Source of the DNA: Pohlia nutans
Lineage: Eukaryota; Streptophyta; Bryopsida; Bryales; Mniaceae
Direction: 5' to 3'
NCBI GenBank assembly: GCA_022496805.1
Contig: CM040089.1
Location: forward strand, 42,082,372-42,146,371
DNA length: 64,000 nt
Under the pieces are notes generated by a model. That model had not been told where the DNA came from. It did not search any database and saw only the letters and a list, made by a program, of their open reading frames with translations. Position numbers and translations under genes: made by a program. This document shows, piece after piece, positions 15,101 to 27,606 of the stretch. Every line of letters begins with the position of its first letter. Within the stretch, counting starts at the first letter, position 1.

Positions 15101-16296
15101 GTAATCAACGAAATAGTAGTAACTACCACCAAATAGCGAGACCTTGAGCAGAATGACCACGAACTACCAAATGCAACTAATCGCGTCAATTTAGGTGATC
15201 TTGTGGTCGTCTTCGCCGTACATGAGCAGCTTCCAAACTGCCAGAAAGGATAAAGAACACCAAGTTATCAAATGACATTATTGGTAAATTTAACAAACCT
15301 GCTGGACTTGATCGCGGAGATGGAAAAATTGGTCGCTCGTGCAGCAAACCTTTTCCGTGAGCTTCGGACACAAGCTCTGGATTTCCTGAGACAACTCCTC
15401 GCTTGGCTGCAAAGTTTATGGAAGCATCAGATCTTCTGAACAAGATGGTGCTGAGTGGACAGATACAGCAGCACTAGCTCAGTCCAAAATCTCACATACT
15501 AGAACGAAAATAGAAGTTTAGTGCATTATCAAAATGGAGCGGTTATTGTAGATTATAAAGTGACATTGCTGAATTGTACTACATAAGCAGAGAACTGCAG
15601 AGCAGAGTTTTTGTAGAAAAACTTTCTTATTCAAAGTTAGGAGCTGCATTTCTAGGAGCGTGGACACTGAAAGCGAAGCGCAAGATCACTACATAAAAAC
15701 CGTAGATAAATCGAATAGGTGGAAGAAATTACAGTGACTGCGGGCGTGGCATACGGGCAATTCAAAGCTTTTCCGTCTGAGCGTTCTGCGCACACATCAT
15801 ACATTGTGCATGTGCTCTCTGCCCGTAACTCGCGTTTCCATCTGCAAGCATGCCATCATGTATGAAAGGTTCAACAAAGGGTCTAATTATACATATTGAT
15901 TTTAGTGTAGAGACGGTAGCTAGAACTACATCCAGAATCCAAAACAATACAGATAATAAATATCTCTAGCTTCATCACCGAGCGCTCCCGAAGTATGAAA
16001 CCCCGACAACCTAAAGGGAAGCATCTTACGGAAGAGAGAAATCGACTGGTGCCGTCTTCTCAGCATCTATCACCACCAAAGATACTGTCTGCAAGCGACC
16101 AAATGTAAGAATAAATTCCAATCTGTTTTATCATGCCACAAATCACATAAATAGGGAAAGATTGCATGCCATGTCGCCAAATCATCTCAATTTTAAAAGA
16201 ACTTAGACCATTCAAGAACTGTCGGAAATTAGAGAAATGACTTGCCTGCAAGAAGAGCAGAAGCACAAGGTAAATTGCCTTCATTGCCATTCTCAT
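161..16296 (-). CDS. NPC1: NPC1-like intracellular sterol transporter (38 exons, complete)
   Basis: Niemann-Pick C1 family protein, a membrane transporter moving sterols from the late endosome/vacuole lumen. Exons in coding order: 16246-16296, 15733-15828 (right edge uncertain), 15299-15406, 14936-15052, 14601-14751, 14101-14345, 13464-13637, 13022-13095, 12666-12783, 12299-12382, 11944-12039, 11492-11593, 11005-11073, 10623-10718, 10409-10516, 9960-10073, 9729-9815, 9236-9364, 8660-8858, 8230-8376, 7904-7962, 6668-6751, 6220-6288, 5900-5976, 5572-5632, 5147-5296, 4819-4884, 4526-4670, 3796-3860, 3498-3563, 3035-3128, 2690-2726, 2489-2540, 2056-2166, 1712-1779, 952-1018, 558-626, 161-322. All phases join, giving about 1,288 residues, the family's usual length. 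Seen: signal peptide; Cys-rich sterol-binding N-domain ([34 protein letters not shown]); membrane helices near 257-280 and 347-366; sterol-sensing domain about 602-775 ([29 protein letters not shown]); second lumenal domain with [14 protein letters not shown]-terminal helices with [11 protein letters not shown] and [14 protein letters not shown]. Exon 1 would use a GC donor. Family assignment is near certain; exons 1-2 are the weak point. Confidence 0.95.
1107..1666. mobile_element. piggyBac-like MITE, family A, in NPC1 intron
   Basis: 560 bp including a TTAA at each end. Termini are CCCTTAAATGCC and GGCAGTTAAGGG, an imperfect inverted pair. It lies in the intron between NPC1 exons 952-1018 and 1712-1779. 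The interior, including a stretch around GCATTATAAAATGCAACTAA, recurs at 19185, 21032 and 21995. No transposase is encoded, so it is non-autonomous; the superfamily call rests on the TTAA/CCC ends. Confidence 0.75.
6945..7764. mobile_element. piggyBac-like MITE, family B, in NPC1 intron
   Basis: 820 bp bounded by TTAA, with inverted ends CCCTTTAGTGCCCAGG and CCTGGGCAATAAAGGG. It sits in the NPC1 intron between exons 6668-6751 and 7904-7962, close to the acceptor side. Relatives in the opposite orientation occur at about 37560-38901 and at 38898-39729. No open frame of note. Confidence 0.75.
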
Positions 16297-18000
16297 ACTC
16301 GCTGAAATTCTGCCTCGGGACAACCAAATACTGAGTGCGAAGTTTGTGGCTTTCTTCAACTCATCAATGGCTTTTGGAAATAAGATATGTGACCTGGTCC
16401 AGGACAAGGAAAAAACAAGATTATAATATATACTTGGTACTGTAACTTTCCTTAACATGCCAGACATCAACACCCGCTAGGATCACCAACTTTTCAATTC
16501 ACAATAAAGTTAGAATCCAGATTCAATGTACCTCCGCTCCTAATTTGACGAAGTTTACTACTCCGTCGCTCTTGAGATCTACCTGCAATTTTACAAGTGT
16601 TAATCAGCGAGCTTTTTAAGGCTCGTGCGGTTGTAAACAACAATTTCAATCCTCGCCATCACCATGACTTGATCGCCTCAAAATTGTCCTGAGAACTTCT
16701 TCAAGGAATAAAGCGTTTCTTACGCAAAGGTGGTTGTACAAATTGTGCACAAAATGAGGCAATTCTTCTGCTTCGTTAATTCTGAACCTAGCATTTATCT
16801 CCAATTTTATTTCCAGTACAAATCTTTAATTTATAATTCTAAGTAAAACTTTTAATAAAACGTTCAAAGGTCACACTTTCATTCTAAGAAGCAGGCAGAC
16901 AAAACAAACTCTCGGAGATGTTACAATTCTACGGGTAGGAGTGTAGAACCTGCAATCTAACACGTATATTTAGTCTGGACAAAATATTTTTCGAAAGAGA
17001 TGAAAGAGACAGTTCTTTTCAAGTTTCCAAGAACGGCTGTGCAGAGTGGCTGCCTGTACAAAATAGCTAATTAATCCATCGTCACTCACTGTAAGCATAA
17101 TCGTCTAACAAGGTAGACTATGTCGCAATAGCAAGAACAGGACTACACCAGCGCTCGACACACTTCACAGCAACGCCAATTGCAACAATCAACTCCGCTG
17201 CGTTTCCTCACAGTGCTTAAGCTACGAACAAGGCAGAGTAAGACAGAATGCGATTCAAAAATAAATTCTAAAACAACTCCAACGGATCAGCAAGCCGTTC
17301 CCCGTCTGTGACGCTTCAAAAATGTAATTCTTTCGACAATAAGCAGAAAATAGATCAACGAATACGCCACAGAAAATTCCGTCCGTCCTCGATTTCTACA
17401 ACAAAATCCCGTCCCCTACCACAGCTCGATCGTCTCCCGCCTCCCATCGAAAATTGAAAATTTTGATCACAATGTAGCCTCCGACCTCTCACTATCACGT
17501 CCTTCTCCAAACAAGCTTAACTCACCGTAACTCAGGCAAGAAACACGCCTCCACTTCAACATAGAAAAGTCAAAAAACACCCATACGCGCGTCTCCCGAA
17601 CGCTCTGTCTGCATAAGTTAATTTCCCGAGACCTCAGCGCTTCTTTAAAAATTTGCCAAAAATCTCTTTACAAATCAGCTCACCAACAAGAAATCTGAAT
17701 GATCAATCCGCGCTTCAAGCAGCGACAGAGAAGCCTCGCATTTTTTGCTAATCCCGGACCTTTCAGTGCATCACAAGCAGCACTCAGTCTGTAAGTATGC
17801 AGTAACTTGAATACTATGAACTCGCTCTGCACCATGCCTTTCCGGCTTTGCCCTTTTGGGAAAGGGCACACAAAAATCTCGGAGCAAAGGTGCATTTCGG
17901 ACCGGGCTGCCCCTGCAGCAACTTCACCGTGAAATACTACTGTAATTTATGCAGATGGGAAAAGAACCAAGAAGACGGCAGATGTACTGTACCCTACGCT
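16297..18000. other. 5' flank of NPC1, no further gene seen
   Basis: Should contain the NPC1 5' UTR and promoter. No coding exon, repeat or clear core promoter was recognised. A 71-codon frame at 17680-17895 has no family resemblance. Confidence 0.4.
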
Positions 18001-19184
18001 TTGGTCAGATTAGTTAAAAAGTAATTCAATAAATAATTTAAAATGGCATTTATTTGAAATTTCAGAAATTAGAAGTTGGTATTATTGAATAGTGTAGAAA
18101 ATATTATTGAAGATAATTTAAATTCATAAAATTCAAGATTTTTGTAAACAACCTACCCAATATAAATTACAACACTTTCCATTAAAAAAATCATCACAAA
18201 TTGCAAAAGGCAAAAGGAGGAGAATGAAATCATCTTGGGCTATATCAATGTTCAAAAATTTTAACAATAAAAGCTCAATGAGGTGTAACAAAGAGCGATT
18301 ATGATCAAAAGTCAACTGGAAAATATTAAATATTTCAAGAAATGAAATTTGAAGAAAATATGATTTCACTTAATTAATGAAAAATAACCCTAAAAATAAT
18401 TCATTCTATATGAGACCTCACTGACCAAATTTGAGGGTATGGTAGTAAAAAGGACCTTGGCTAAAGTGGAAACACCTAAAACCGTACTTTTAAACAATTC
18501 AGCATACTTGGGGGCATTTTTTTCAAGATAGAAAAACTTCTAGTATTAGCAATTGAAAATAATGATTTACAAAAGAAAATTAATTAATTAATTTGGATAA
18601 GACATGTAATTGCTATGAATTTTCAAAGTGAAAGTTGCTTAAACCACTTAAAATTGTCCTATATATTTGTATAAAAACCAATCTCCATAAAATTCAAATT
18701 CGACCAATGAGAGGTGTTGAGAAAGGAAATGATTCCAAAAACACTTTATGGGATACTTTCAAAGCAAGTCTATAGTGCAAGAATGGATTTATAGTACCAA
18801 AATTTCAAAGGCCCATACAACACATGAAGATCCATTTTCTTCTTTTATAGCATTTTTTCCCCCTCACATTTTCTAGTCTAGTTTATGAAATATTAAAAAA
18901 ATAGCATTTGAAAGTAATGTCAATCATACAAACCTCAAGGTAACATCAAGCTTAGACAATGAAAATTACATCTTGTGTAACAAAATAAGACTCATTTGCT
19001 TTTGGAGAATGCTATATTGCAAATTTCATTTAGAGTTTCATATATATTTTTAATTGCTTGCACGGTGTGGGCCAGAAGGTGGCCTCCAAATTATTAAACA
19101 ATTGTTGAACCTTTACTAATAGGAAAAAAGGTTCAAAGGAAACCTCTAAAGTCTTTAATGAACTCATCACTTGTTGAATGAAGT
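18001..19184. other. AT-rich intergenic DNA
   Basis: No gene, long repeat or terminal inverted repeats recognised. Open frames are short and composition-driven. Confidence 0.4.
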
Positions 19185-19756
19185 TTAACCCCTAAACACC
19201 CAACCATCCATTTTTTGGATGATGTACAAAATCAAATTTTGTTTTCTCATGTGTCATGAACTTTTGCAGCGTGGATTTTTTACTATAGATCTTATAGGAA
19301 ATTAGCTTCATGCATGTGTAAACAAATTAGAAAGGGATGATTTGTGAAATTTTTATGCCTCATTTCATATTGCAATGATTCACCAAAAAATTTAAGATCT
19401 TAGTTCAAAAGTGCTATTGAAAAAATCAACTCATAAAAATAAGCAACCGAAAAATCTTCAAAAATCACTACACTTGAGTATTACATTTCAACCCATCACA
19501 AAAAAAATCATTCAAAAATTGTCAATATCTTATTCGTACTCGAATTACAAAAGCATTTTGAATTTTGAGTTTCAAATTGTATACAAAATTATTGGTGATT
19601 GCAATCATAGATCTAACCATGTGGATACAATCTAAAATTCATAATGTACAACTTTTATTCATACATCAAGTTCAAAATATCCCTCTTAGTTGCATTTTAT
19701 AATGCATATTTGCAATTCACCAAATCTAGAGAGGACTATAGGCATTTAAGGGTTAA
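19185..19756. mobile_element. piggyBac-like MITE, family A
   Basis: 572 bp with TTAA at both ends and termini CCCCTAAACACCCAACC and GGCATTTAAGGG. It carries the family-A interior, including a stretch on ATCATAGATCTAACCATGTG. It is inverted relative to the copy at 1107-1666. Confidence 0.75.
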
Positions 19757-19777
19757 AAAAACATCCAATTCTAAGTT

Positions 19778-20190
19778 TTAACTTCTAAAAGCCTGAGGGG
19801 TATTGGACAAAACATAGATATGTTATAATATGTGCCTTCCATATGTTTGATGAAGTTTAGTTCAATACACAAAATGTAGCGCATCATCTCTACAAATTAT
19901 CCATATGGTCAAACTTCCAAAAACAACTTTATATATTATTTTAATGAATTTAAAAGCAGTAACCTTTGAAAAAAACTCTAAATAATGATTTTCACTTTTA
20001 GAGTTTAAAATTTAGCATGATTAGTTAAAATCGGTTTATCTATTGTAAAATTCAAAAAAACAAGAGAAATGATGGAGGAAGCTTCATTACTTTCTCCAAA
20101 TAGCAAATTTCAAAACATTGAGACAATGTTGAGGTGATCCACTTTGAAAAAGTCTCCCTAGTGGAATCTAACTCGATTGACATAATTCAA
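19778..20190. mobile_element. Partial copy of TTAA family F
   Basis: Begins TTAACTTCTAAAAGCCTGAG, a decayed form of the end at 34164. It matches that element through the GAGGGGTATTGGA and CTTCCATATGTTTGATGAAG stretches, then diverges near 20190. This copy has no insertion where the 34-kb copy carries two nested elements, so it serves as an empty-site reference. Confidence 0.55.
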
Positions 20191-20510
20191 ATTGCATTGA
20201 AAAGTAGACTTGATGTACTATTTTTAATTGATTTTTTTTTCAAAAACTTATTTTTTAGTTTCGGGCAATCCTTTAAAAACGGGCAAGGACCAAAAAATGG
20301 TCTGTTGGAAGCTTAGGAGTTAACTAAAACAAATTGTTTCATCATAGGTAATTTACTCAATAATTCAACTCATCTCATTTTTCAAGACTAGTTCGTTGAG
20401 TCACAACGGTTACAGTTGTCCCTCTCTATTATGACATGTTTGGAAAATCCTACCTTCAACGTGGCAGGCATATATTAGTCACAAAAAATGCCTTGTCACA
20501 TGTGTATTGC

Positions 20511-21035
20511 TCAACCCTTTGACGCGCCTATGTCCATAAAACGAACAACGAACAGATTGTAACTTTTCTCTTGACTACATCATGTATAGCTTTTCATGCA
20601 TCCAAATTTCTCTTCGTTCTTGTGCTAATTAACTATCATTTTTACAATATGGATCTTCAAAATAAGATACTGTGATTATTTTTAAATAACATAATTGGTT
20701 TATGTCAAGTTTCATTTTTAGTTTAAAAAGTGAGACCTTAAACAAGATTTTCCAAAATAAGTAGAATCAAATAATGGAAATTATACCATCTCGTAGTGCA
20801 CGTTATTCCAAACTCATTACAAAAAAAAATTGATTTTTTAATATTAATTTGGGATTTTTAATTGAATTTCAAAAGAAAAGCTTGATATTTTAATTAAATT
20901 TTATTATTAAAAAGCAATAAATCCAACTGTACAGATGTGATCTTCACGTTGACATTTACAACTTAGCTTTGTACATCAACTCCATTTTTGTAATTCATCA
21001 AACATTTTATAATGCATCTTTGAAATCAGTGTTAA
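20511..21035. mobile_element. piggyBac-like MITE, family E
   Basis: 525 bp. The left end is a degraded TCAA followed by CCCTTTGACGCGCC; the right end is the TTAA at 21032-21035, which also starts the next element. It matches, in inverted orientation, the outer parts of 30389-31878 and shows that element's state before a 987-bp palindrome was inserted. Confidence 0.65.
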
Positions 21036-21608
21036 CCCCTAACTGCCTAAGCGTCCATTTTTTGGACGATGTACAGATTTCATCCATAATTTCTCATCCG
21101 CCATGCACTTTTAGCACTGTGGAATTTTTACTGTAGATTCTATGGGAAGTTAGCTTCATGCATATGTGATCTGATTAGAAAGGGGATGATTTGTGAAATT
21201 TTTATGCCTCATTTCATGTTGTAGTGATTCACCCAAAATAATGAAGATTTCAGTGTAAAAGTGCTCTAAAAAAAGTCAACTCATATAATTAAGCAACCAA
21301 AAAATCTCCAAAAATCACTACACTTAGAGTATTACATTTCAACCAATCACAAAAAAATTCATCCATTGATTGTCATTATCTTATTCGTAATTGAATTACA
21401 AAATAATTTTGAATTTCACGTTTCAACTTTTATACAAAATTATTGGTAATAGCAATCATAGATCTAACCGTATGGATAGAATCTAAAATTCATAATGTAC
21501 AACTTTTATTCATATATCAAGTTCAAAATATCCCTCTAAGTTGCATTTTATAATGCATCTTTGCAAAACTGCTGAATTTGGAGAGGGCTCTAGACATTTA
21601 GGGGTTAA
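21032..21608. mobile_element. piggyBac-like MITE, family A
   Basis: 577 bp with TTAA ends and termini CCCCTAACTGCC and GACATTTAGGGG. The interior closely matches 19185-19756 and 21995-22574 in the same orientation. Its left TTAA is shared with the family-E element to the left. Confidence 0.75.
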
Positions 21609-21994
21609 TCGGGACGTTAAACGGTTAATGCATTAATATCGTTACATTATGGAGTGATTTGTATGGACGGTAGATTGTACCTTATATGAAATGCTATTAC
21701 CACATGTTTTTAAGAGCAAAAAAATTACATCCACAAAGTGAGATTATGAAACATAAAAGAAATTATTACCATATGTTAATAAAAGGTTAATTCTAAATGT
21801 TGTATCAAACACTATAAAATGATAAAATCCGAATCGGATCTTTATAATATTAGTGTTGTTGATGAAATCACCACCACTATAATGGTCTGTATCTCTTTAT
21901 ATCACACCCTTTTTTTTTACCAATTTATGTTGTGAATTTTGGAGGAAAAAATGTGGTCCATTCATGTGAAACCTTCAATGTCTATACACTTTCT

Positions 21995-22574
21995 TTAACC
22001 CCTAAATACCCAACCGTCCAGAAAGTGGACGATGTACAAAATCAAACACAATTTTCTCATCCGTCATTGACTTTTTGCAGCATGGAATTTTTACTATATT
22101 TTTTATGGGAAGTTAGCTTCATGCATGTGTGATCCGATTAGAAAGGGGATGATTTCTGAAATTTCGATGCCTCATTTTATCAGTTGTTGTGATTCACCCA
22201 AAATTTCAAAGATTTCAATGTAAAAGTGTTCTTAAAAAATTCAACTCATAAAATTAAGTAACCAAAAAATCTCCAAAAATCATTACACTTAGAGTATTAC
22301 ACTTCAACCAATCACAACAAATTTCATTCACAAATTGTCAATATCTTATTTGTAATCAAATTACAAAAGAATTTTCAATTTCAAGTTTTAAATATTATAC
22401 AAAAACATTAGTGATAGTAATTGCAGATCTAACCGTGTGGATAGAATCTAAAATTCATAATGTACAACTTTTATTCATACATCAAGTTCAAAATATCCGT
22501 GTTAGTCGCATTTTATAATGCATCTTTGCAAAACTGCCAAATTTGGAGAGGGCTCTAGCATTTAGAGATTGAAA
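21995..22574. mobile_element. piggyBac-like MITE, family A, right end decayed
   Basis: Starts TTAACCCCTAAATACCC with the family-A interior. The right end reads GCATTTAGAGATTGAA, so both GGGG and the terminal TTAA have mutated. Same orientation as the copies at 19185 and 21032. Confidence 0.7.
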
Positions 22575-23410
22575 GAGTGGTTGTCTTGGGGTCGCAGATT
22601 AAAACCCAAAGATTTGAATTTAATTGGACAAAACTTAATAAAGAAAATAAATAGAGAGATGTCAATTTATCTTTAGGATAAATCCATAGATTTCTTCCCT
22701 GGTCAAGGCATTTAATGTTTTTGCAAGGATTGCTCCACCCAAAATTACCTTGGTCTCTTTTAGATCAATTGAATTATATTGAAATGAAATTGAATTCAAT
22801 TTGAAGTTACCTATTGAAGTTGTGAAATCCTTGTTCAAGTTACCCATTCTAGCTGTAAAATCGCTTGTTCAAGTGAAGTTGAAGTTGGTTTTAATTTTTG
22901 AGTCTTTTCGAGATTATTTTCTAGGATATTTTTAAAAATTTTGTTTTTTATTTACATGAGCAATTTCAACTACTTATGGAAATTAGTCAAACTAATTTTA
23001 TAATAATTAATGAAATAAAATATTCAAAGTAAAAACGTTTGACTTAATAATATTCTTATATTATTATATATAATATATGCATTCACGAATTTGATCAGTG
23101 TCAATAAATACCTCTTCAATAAGGTATATTAATTTATGCTCTTAACGACAAAAACAACACATCATTCACAAAGTAAGACACTTTGGTTTTGAGGTGTTGA
23201 GTGTATTAAAATTAAATTTAAATTTTTAAATTTTTAAAAAAAAGAGGAGGGTTTCTCCTTATTCTTCGAAAATTCAAAGCATATTTTAAAAAATCTCAAG
23301 AATCAAACTCCTACCTTAACCTAGTAAGAACAAATTTAGTAAATAGACTTGCGTTCACTACTAAATCAAGGTTTTAAACTTCAGGCAAAATCACATGACG
23401 TCATGAAACT
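22575..23410. other. AT-rich intergenic DNA
   Basis: No gene or transposon end recognised. Confidence 0.4.
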
Positions 23411-23597
23411 GTTCACGTACTAAGCTTATAGGGCAAGCAAAAATTAAAACAAAATCCAGTATCACAAAAATATTCACATACTAAGCTTAAAGGGTAAGCA
23501 AAGAATTAAAACACAATCCAATATCACATAACATCACAAAATTGTTCACGTTCTAAGTTTACAAGGTAAGCAAAGAAATAAAAGAAAATCCAATACC
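23411..23597 (+). repeat. Tandem repeat, about 60-72 bp unit, three copies
   Basis: Three diverged units start at about 23411, 23472 and 23544. Each begins RTTCAC(A/G)T(A/T)CTAAG, continues through GGGTAAGCAAAGAATTAAAA-like sequence and ends near AATCCARTA. Confidence 0.7.
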
Positions 23598-24757
23598 GTA
23601 AACCAGTCAATAGAGGCATCTTTGCAAACCCTAAGTGCAATTGCTACTTGGGATTCACTAAATCAAAAAATATAAATCTCTAACAACAACTGCTTATACG
23701 TCAAATCACTTGAAGAAGATCGACAATTCCAAAGGAAAGTTGTAATAGCAAAACATAGTGAAAAGTAGGAAATGAACATATGCAACAAACAAAGCTCCAA
23801 CTCCAAGTGTATGAATTGGAAATTTGAGAAGTTCTCAAGAGGTGGTATCCCTCACATGTGCCCATAACAAAAAAACAAACAAATAGTCCATTTTAAGTTG
23901 TAATTGAGGTGTCCGAAGCATACTCTCGGGGGGGTCAGTGTGTTAAAAAGTTAAGGATATAGGTGCGAACAACAACTATTTTATAAGGGGGTATTACTTG
24001 TTTTTTTGGTTTTTTTTTCACATGCTATCATTATGTAATTTTCTACTTTGGGTTCATAGAAAAGGCGAGAGCATACTACTACTAACTTGTTATTGTATAT
24101 TCACACGAGAAAAAATCAAAGGTAACCAAATGCAAATTGGAAAGAAATGTATGATGTGTGTTGCATGTTGGACCTCTTGTCCGCTACTCTATGATCCAGG
24201 TGCCATCGCTTCACAACTCTCGATCCACGTTTAGCACAATTGGGGCACCAACAACTCGTAATTCACAAACATGCGGCTAGGAAAAGAGACTACTTACAGG
24301 CTTGGGATTTACCTAAGTACCTCATGCAAGGCATTGACTGGGCTAGAATGTAGTATCGGGAACCTCCCGTGGGGCACTCCCTTGGAGAATGTTGCCAAGG
24401 GGGGACATTCGCCGAAGTGAGGTTCCCAAGACTACATGTATCCCCATTGACTGAGTTGTTGTGGATTACAATATTTTCGCGTAGAGAAAAAGCCCTTTGA
24501 ACATTGATTGTTGTTGCATCATGCATGTATGGTACGTTTAATGCACAACGCGCCGCCAATTGATACAATCTGCGAGAGTATTATGAGAGTGAATCTCATA
24601 ACTAAGTTCTTCAAAGCAGATTTTGAAACGTAGAAGGAAGGCAACATTAGAATATTCTTATATTTGTTCATGTATATATGTCTAATATAAATATACAATT
24701 CTATTTTGAGTCCTAAATATGCTTCTTGTATATATACATGGTACGGTAGTGTTCAAA
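23598..24757. other. Intergenic DNA without recognised gene
   Basis: No coding exon found. An inverted pair GGGAACCTC / GAGGTTCCC near 24358-24428 could form a hairpin around a GC-rich stretch. Confidence 0.4.
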
Positions 24758-25305
24758 TTAACCCTTAATCGTCACGAGGGTCCTTGACATGCAACCCAAA
24801 GGAATAAAAATAAATTGAGAAAGCTGCCTCCAATAGTTGTTTCTTGAGTAATGGGAGTGACACTCTTCACTCCATTCACTGAATCATTGTTTATAGAAGA
24901 TTTGAGGAATTTTCATTGATTGTTCACATTACAAATTAAAAAATTCTATGAGATTCCAGCTCTGCAATGAGCTTTGCAATTCTAGATTAAAATAATAATA
25001 ATGATAATAATAAATTGAAAAAAAAAAAACATTGTTGAACAACGTTGGCATGCGTTGCTAGCTCTGGTATGCATCAAAGTCTCAAGCTGCCCGACTCCCT
25101 CCCCTCCCTCTCCACCAATTCTCTTTCTAATTTCCTTGGCATGTAAAATTTACTAAAACAAACATATTTGCTAAATTTAGCCTCTCTTTTTCATCACCTT
25201 TCCAAAGCACCAATCCATTTCAATTTTGGTTAAGAAAATCCACTTTTTTCTTCATTATTCTTTCAAAACAAGCCCATGAGACTCTTTTGGGCGTTTAAGG
25301 GTTAA
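24758..25305. mobile_element. piggyBac-like MITE, family C
   Basis: 548 bp bounded by TTAA, with ends CCCTTAATCGTC and GGGCGTTTAAGGG. The right TTAA (25302-25305) is shared with the fragment that follows. The interior is AT-rich with simple runs and no reading frame. Confidence 0.55.
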
Positions 25306-25447
25306 TCAAATCACACATGCATGAAGCTAACTTCCCATAAAATATATAGTAAAAAATCAACTCTACAAAAAGTGTATGACGATGAGAAAACTGTGATTGT
25401 TTCTATACATCATTCTAAATATGGACGCTTGGTCCTTTAGGGGTTAA
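25302..25447. mobile_element. Deleted family-A piggyBac-like fragment
   Basis: 146 bp with TTAA at each end and terminus CTTTAGGGG on the right. It matches the terminal 150 bp or so of family A (motif ATGAAGCTAACTTCCCATAA), in the orientation of the 1107-1666 copy. The other end and most of the interior are missing. Confidence 0.6.
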
Positions 25448-25524
25448 GAATTAAAGAGTTGGAATAAGGCCCCTCTTCCTTTATTGCACTAAGAATTCAT
25501 TGTTTCCAAGAGTTGATATTTATG

Positions 25525-25860
25525 TTGATGGCCCATTCACATACCACAACGTTGCCGCATGCATGCATGTGTCAGGTAACTTTGAGGGAATCTGTTGTCA
25601 ACCAAGAAATATAAAATACAATTAGAAATTACTCTAACGCATGACAGAAAGGAACTCAACACAAAAAAAGAGCATGGCTCTACTTGCGGCACTGTAATGC
25701 AGTTGAACAGTGGTTGCAGCAAGAAAAAACAAGGCTTTGAATTTATTTTTTGTTCATGGGTTTTACCATCCTCTATTTCGGAAACAGAGATGCCAGTGCG
25801 GCACGGGCTTGGTGTGAATGTGCCATGAGCCTCTAAAACAAGCAGCTATGCTACGAGGAG
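25525..25860. repeat. Dispersed repeat, inverted partner at 36225-36560
   Basis: Reverse complement of 36225-36560 at moderate identity, including CATTCACACCAAGCCC, TGCAACTGCATTATAGTGCC-like and CATGCATGCGGCAAC-like segments. No conserved reading frame, so I treat it as an old dispersed repeat of unknown class. Confidence 0.6.
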
Positions 25861-27604
25861 CTCTGACCAAAATACAACAGGTGAAGGACGAGAATGCATT
25901 TCAGTGGAATCATGGACGGAATATATTTGCTACAGTGATATTTAGCCCAAAAAAATGAGTGTCCCCGCAATGCCCCTATGGTCAGAGCCAACAAAGAGGC
26001 TTCAGGTGGCCAAGACATGCGGCCAAATCATGCACCTTGATAACAATTATTTTTATTTTTATTTTAAATTTTGGGAAAGAAACCGTGTGTATTGATGGAT
26101 GGACCTTGATAATTCCGCATGAGTGTCAGGGAGGAGCAGGCCTTTTCCAGCTTGTGGGGCAACTTGGATTCCACAATCACATGAGAGACATGTGTTGCTG
26201 TTTTTTTACAAAGATTCCTGCCATGTAGACGCACAATTGCAGCCAAGCATGTTCCATGTGGGAAGCGAGAGGCTCAGATTTTAAAGCCCCACCACCATGT
26301 CAACCGACTGCACAGTTCCTTCACAGTGAACAGTGTACAAGAAGAAGAAGAACTCCGGTCCTCAGTCTTCCAGGCCGGCGTGAATAAAGTGTAAGTTAGA
26401 GCATGGCCACCCTTGCCCTCAACAAGTGACCTTTTGGCACTGTAGAGTGGCCTCACACTTTTTTCTCTCCCACCCTTGGGTTTGCCAGTGGCCTCTCTTG
26501 CAAGGCCTCTGTAGAAATGAGCTTTGCCACGCTAGGTTGTGGAGTCTTCCATTTGCCTCTGGAGCTTGAAATCCGGGCTATTTGAGGGAGATAATCATTG
26601 CATTAAATCACCCATGGCCCAGCATGCATGTGCTGGCTTGGTGCTTTCCATCCTCTTGATTTGAATGTAATTAATGAATCATTCCCACCCATGGCCCAGC
26701 ATGCATGTGGTGCTTCCCATTGGGCATGGGCTGTTCATTTCTCTAATTCTCAAATTCAAGGAGACTCAACAGTGGGGGTCAAGAATTTGACAGGCCACTT
26801 GAACTCCTACAGTGCCCTCTCAAACCACTGTTGAAGGCCAGTTGATGAGGGCATGGGTGGGAATGCTCTTATGTTCGACCCACCCTTGATACAATGTCCA
26901 CATGACAAAGTAGTAGTGGTGCAGGTCTACTCGGCCAAACAGTGTATAGTTATAAGTTCCTCACGTGTTCCTTCAAAGGAATGTGTTTTCGTTCCTTCAC
27001 AATATTTATTGTCTTTACCCCACCAGGGAGAGACTACGGAAACGCTTCATTTTCAAGGAGTTACATGGCTGAACAGTACAAACAAGGTGTAAAAGTAATT
27101 CTAGGGTAAATACTAAGGCAGAGACTACACGACTAGCCACTTGTTTTTTGTGATGATAGATAGAAACTCCGGACCCCTTTCGAGGCCAGCGTGAATAAAG
27201 TATTTGTTCGTAATGACAATGACCCAGTGCCCACCGGACAAAGGGCCATTGGTACAAAACTACTCTCCCTTGACGGAAATAGATACTTTAGTGACCAATT
27301 GTGTAAAGAATAAGGACCTAGGATGGGGTTGTGGATAGAATAAGGAACCAACTGAGGCAGGTTTTTAATTCCTCCCGCAACCCCAATCGAGGGCCTTGGC
27401 TGGCATAAAGACCATCGTTGAAATTTCATTTTCTTTCTACGGCTTAGATCACTTGGAATAGAAAAGACGAATTTCGTGGAAGAAAGTCACAAAATGTAAC
27501 CATCCACTGTCACTTGTGAAGTTACTTTCTCACTCGCTTGTGAAAGTTTTGCGATTTAACCACCCATGGCGTTGAATGGAATTTTTTGCGGTGGTCTTTA
27601 TATA
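25861..27604. other. Intergenic DNA with short direct repeats
   Basis: No gene recognised. A 24-bp direct repeat (CACCCATGGCCCAGCATGCA and on) occurs at about 26608 and 26689. A second diverged direct repeat around GGCGTGAATAAAGT occurs near 26376 and 27185, suggesting an older duplication or two copies of one element. Confidence 0.45.
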
Positions 27605-27606
27605 TA

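Noticed and set aside
17680..17895. 71-codon minus-strand frame upstream of NPC1
   Set aside because: No family resemblance or splice support; lies in the presumed NPC1 promoter/5' UTR region.
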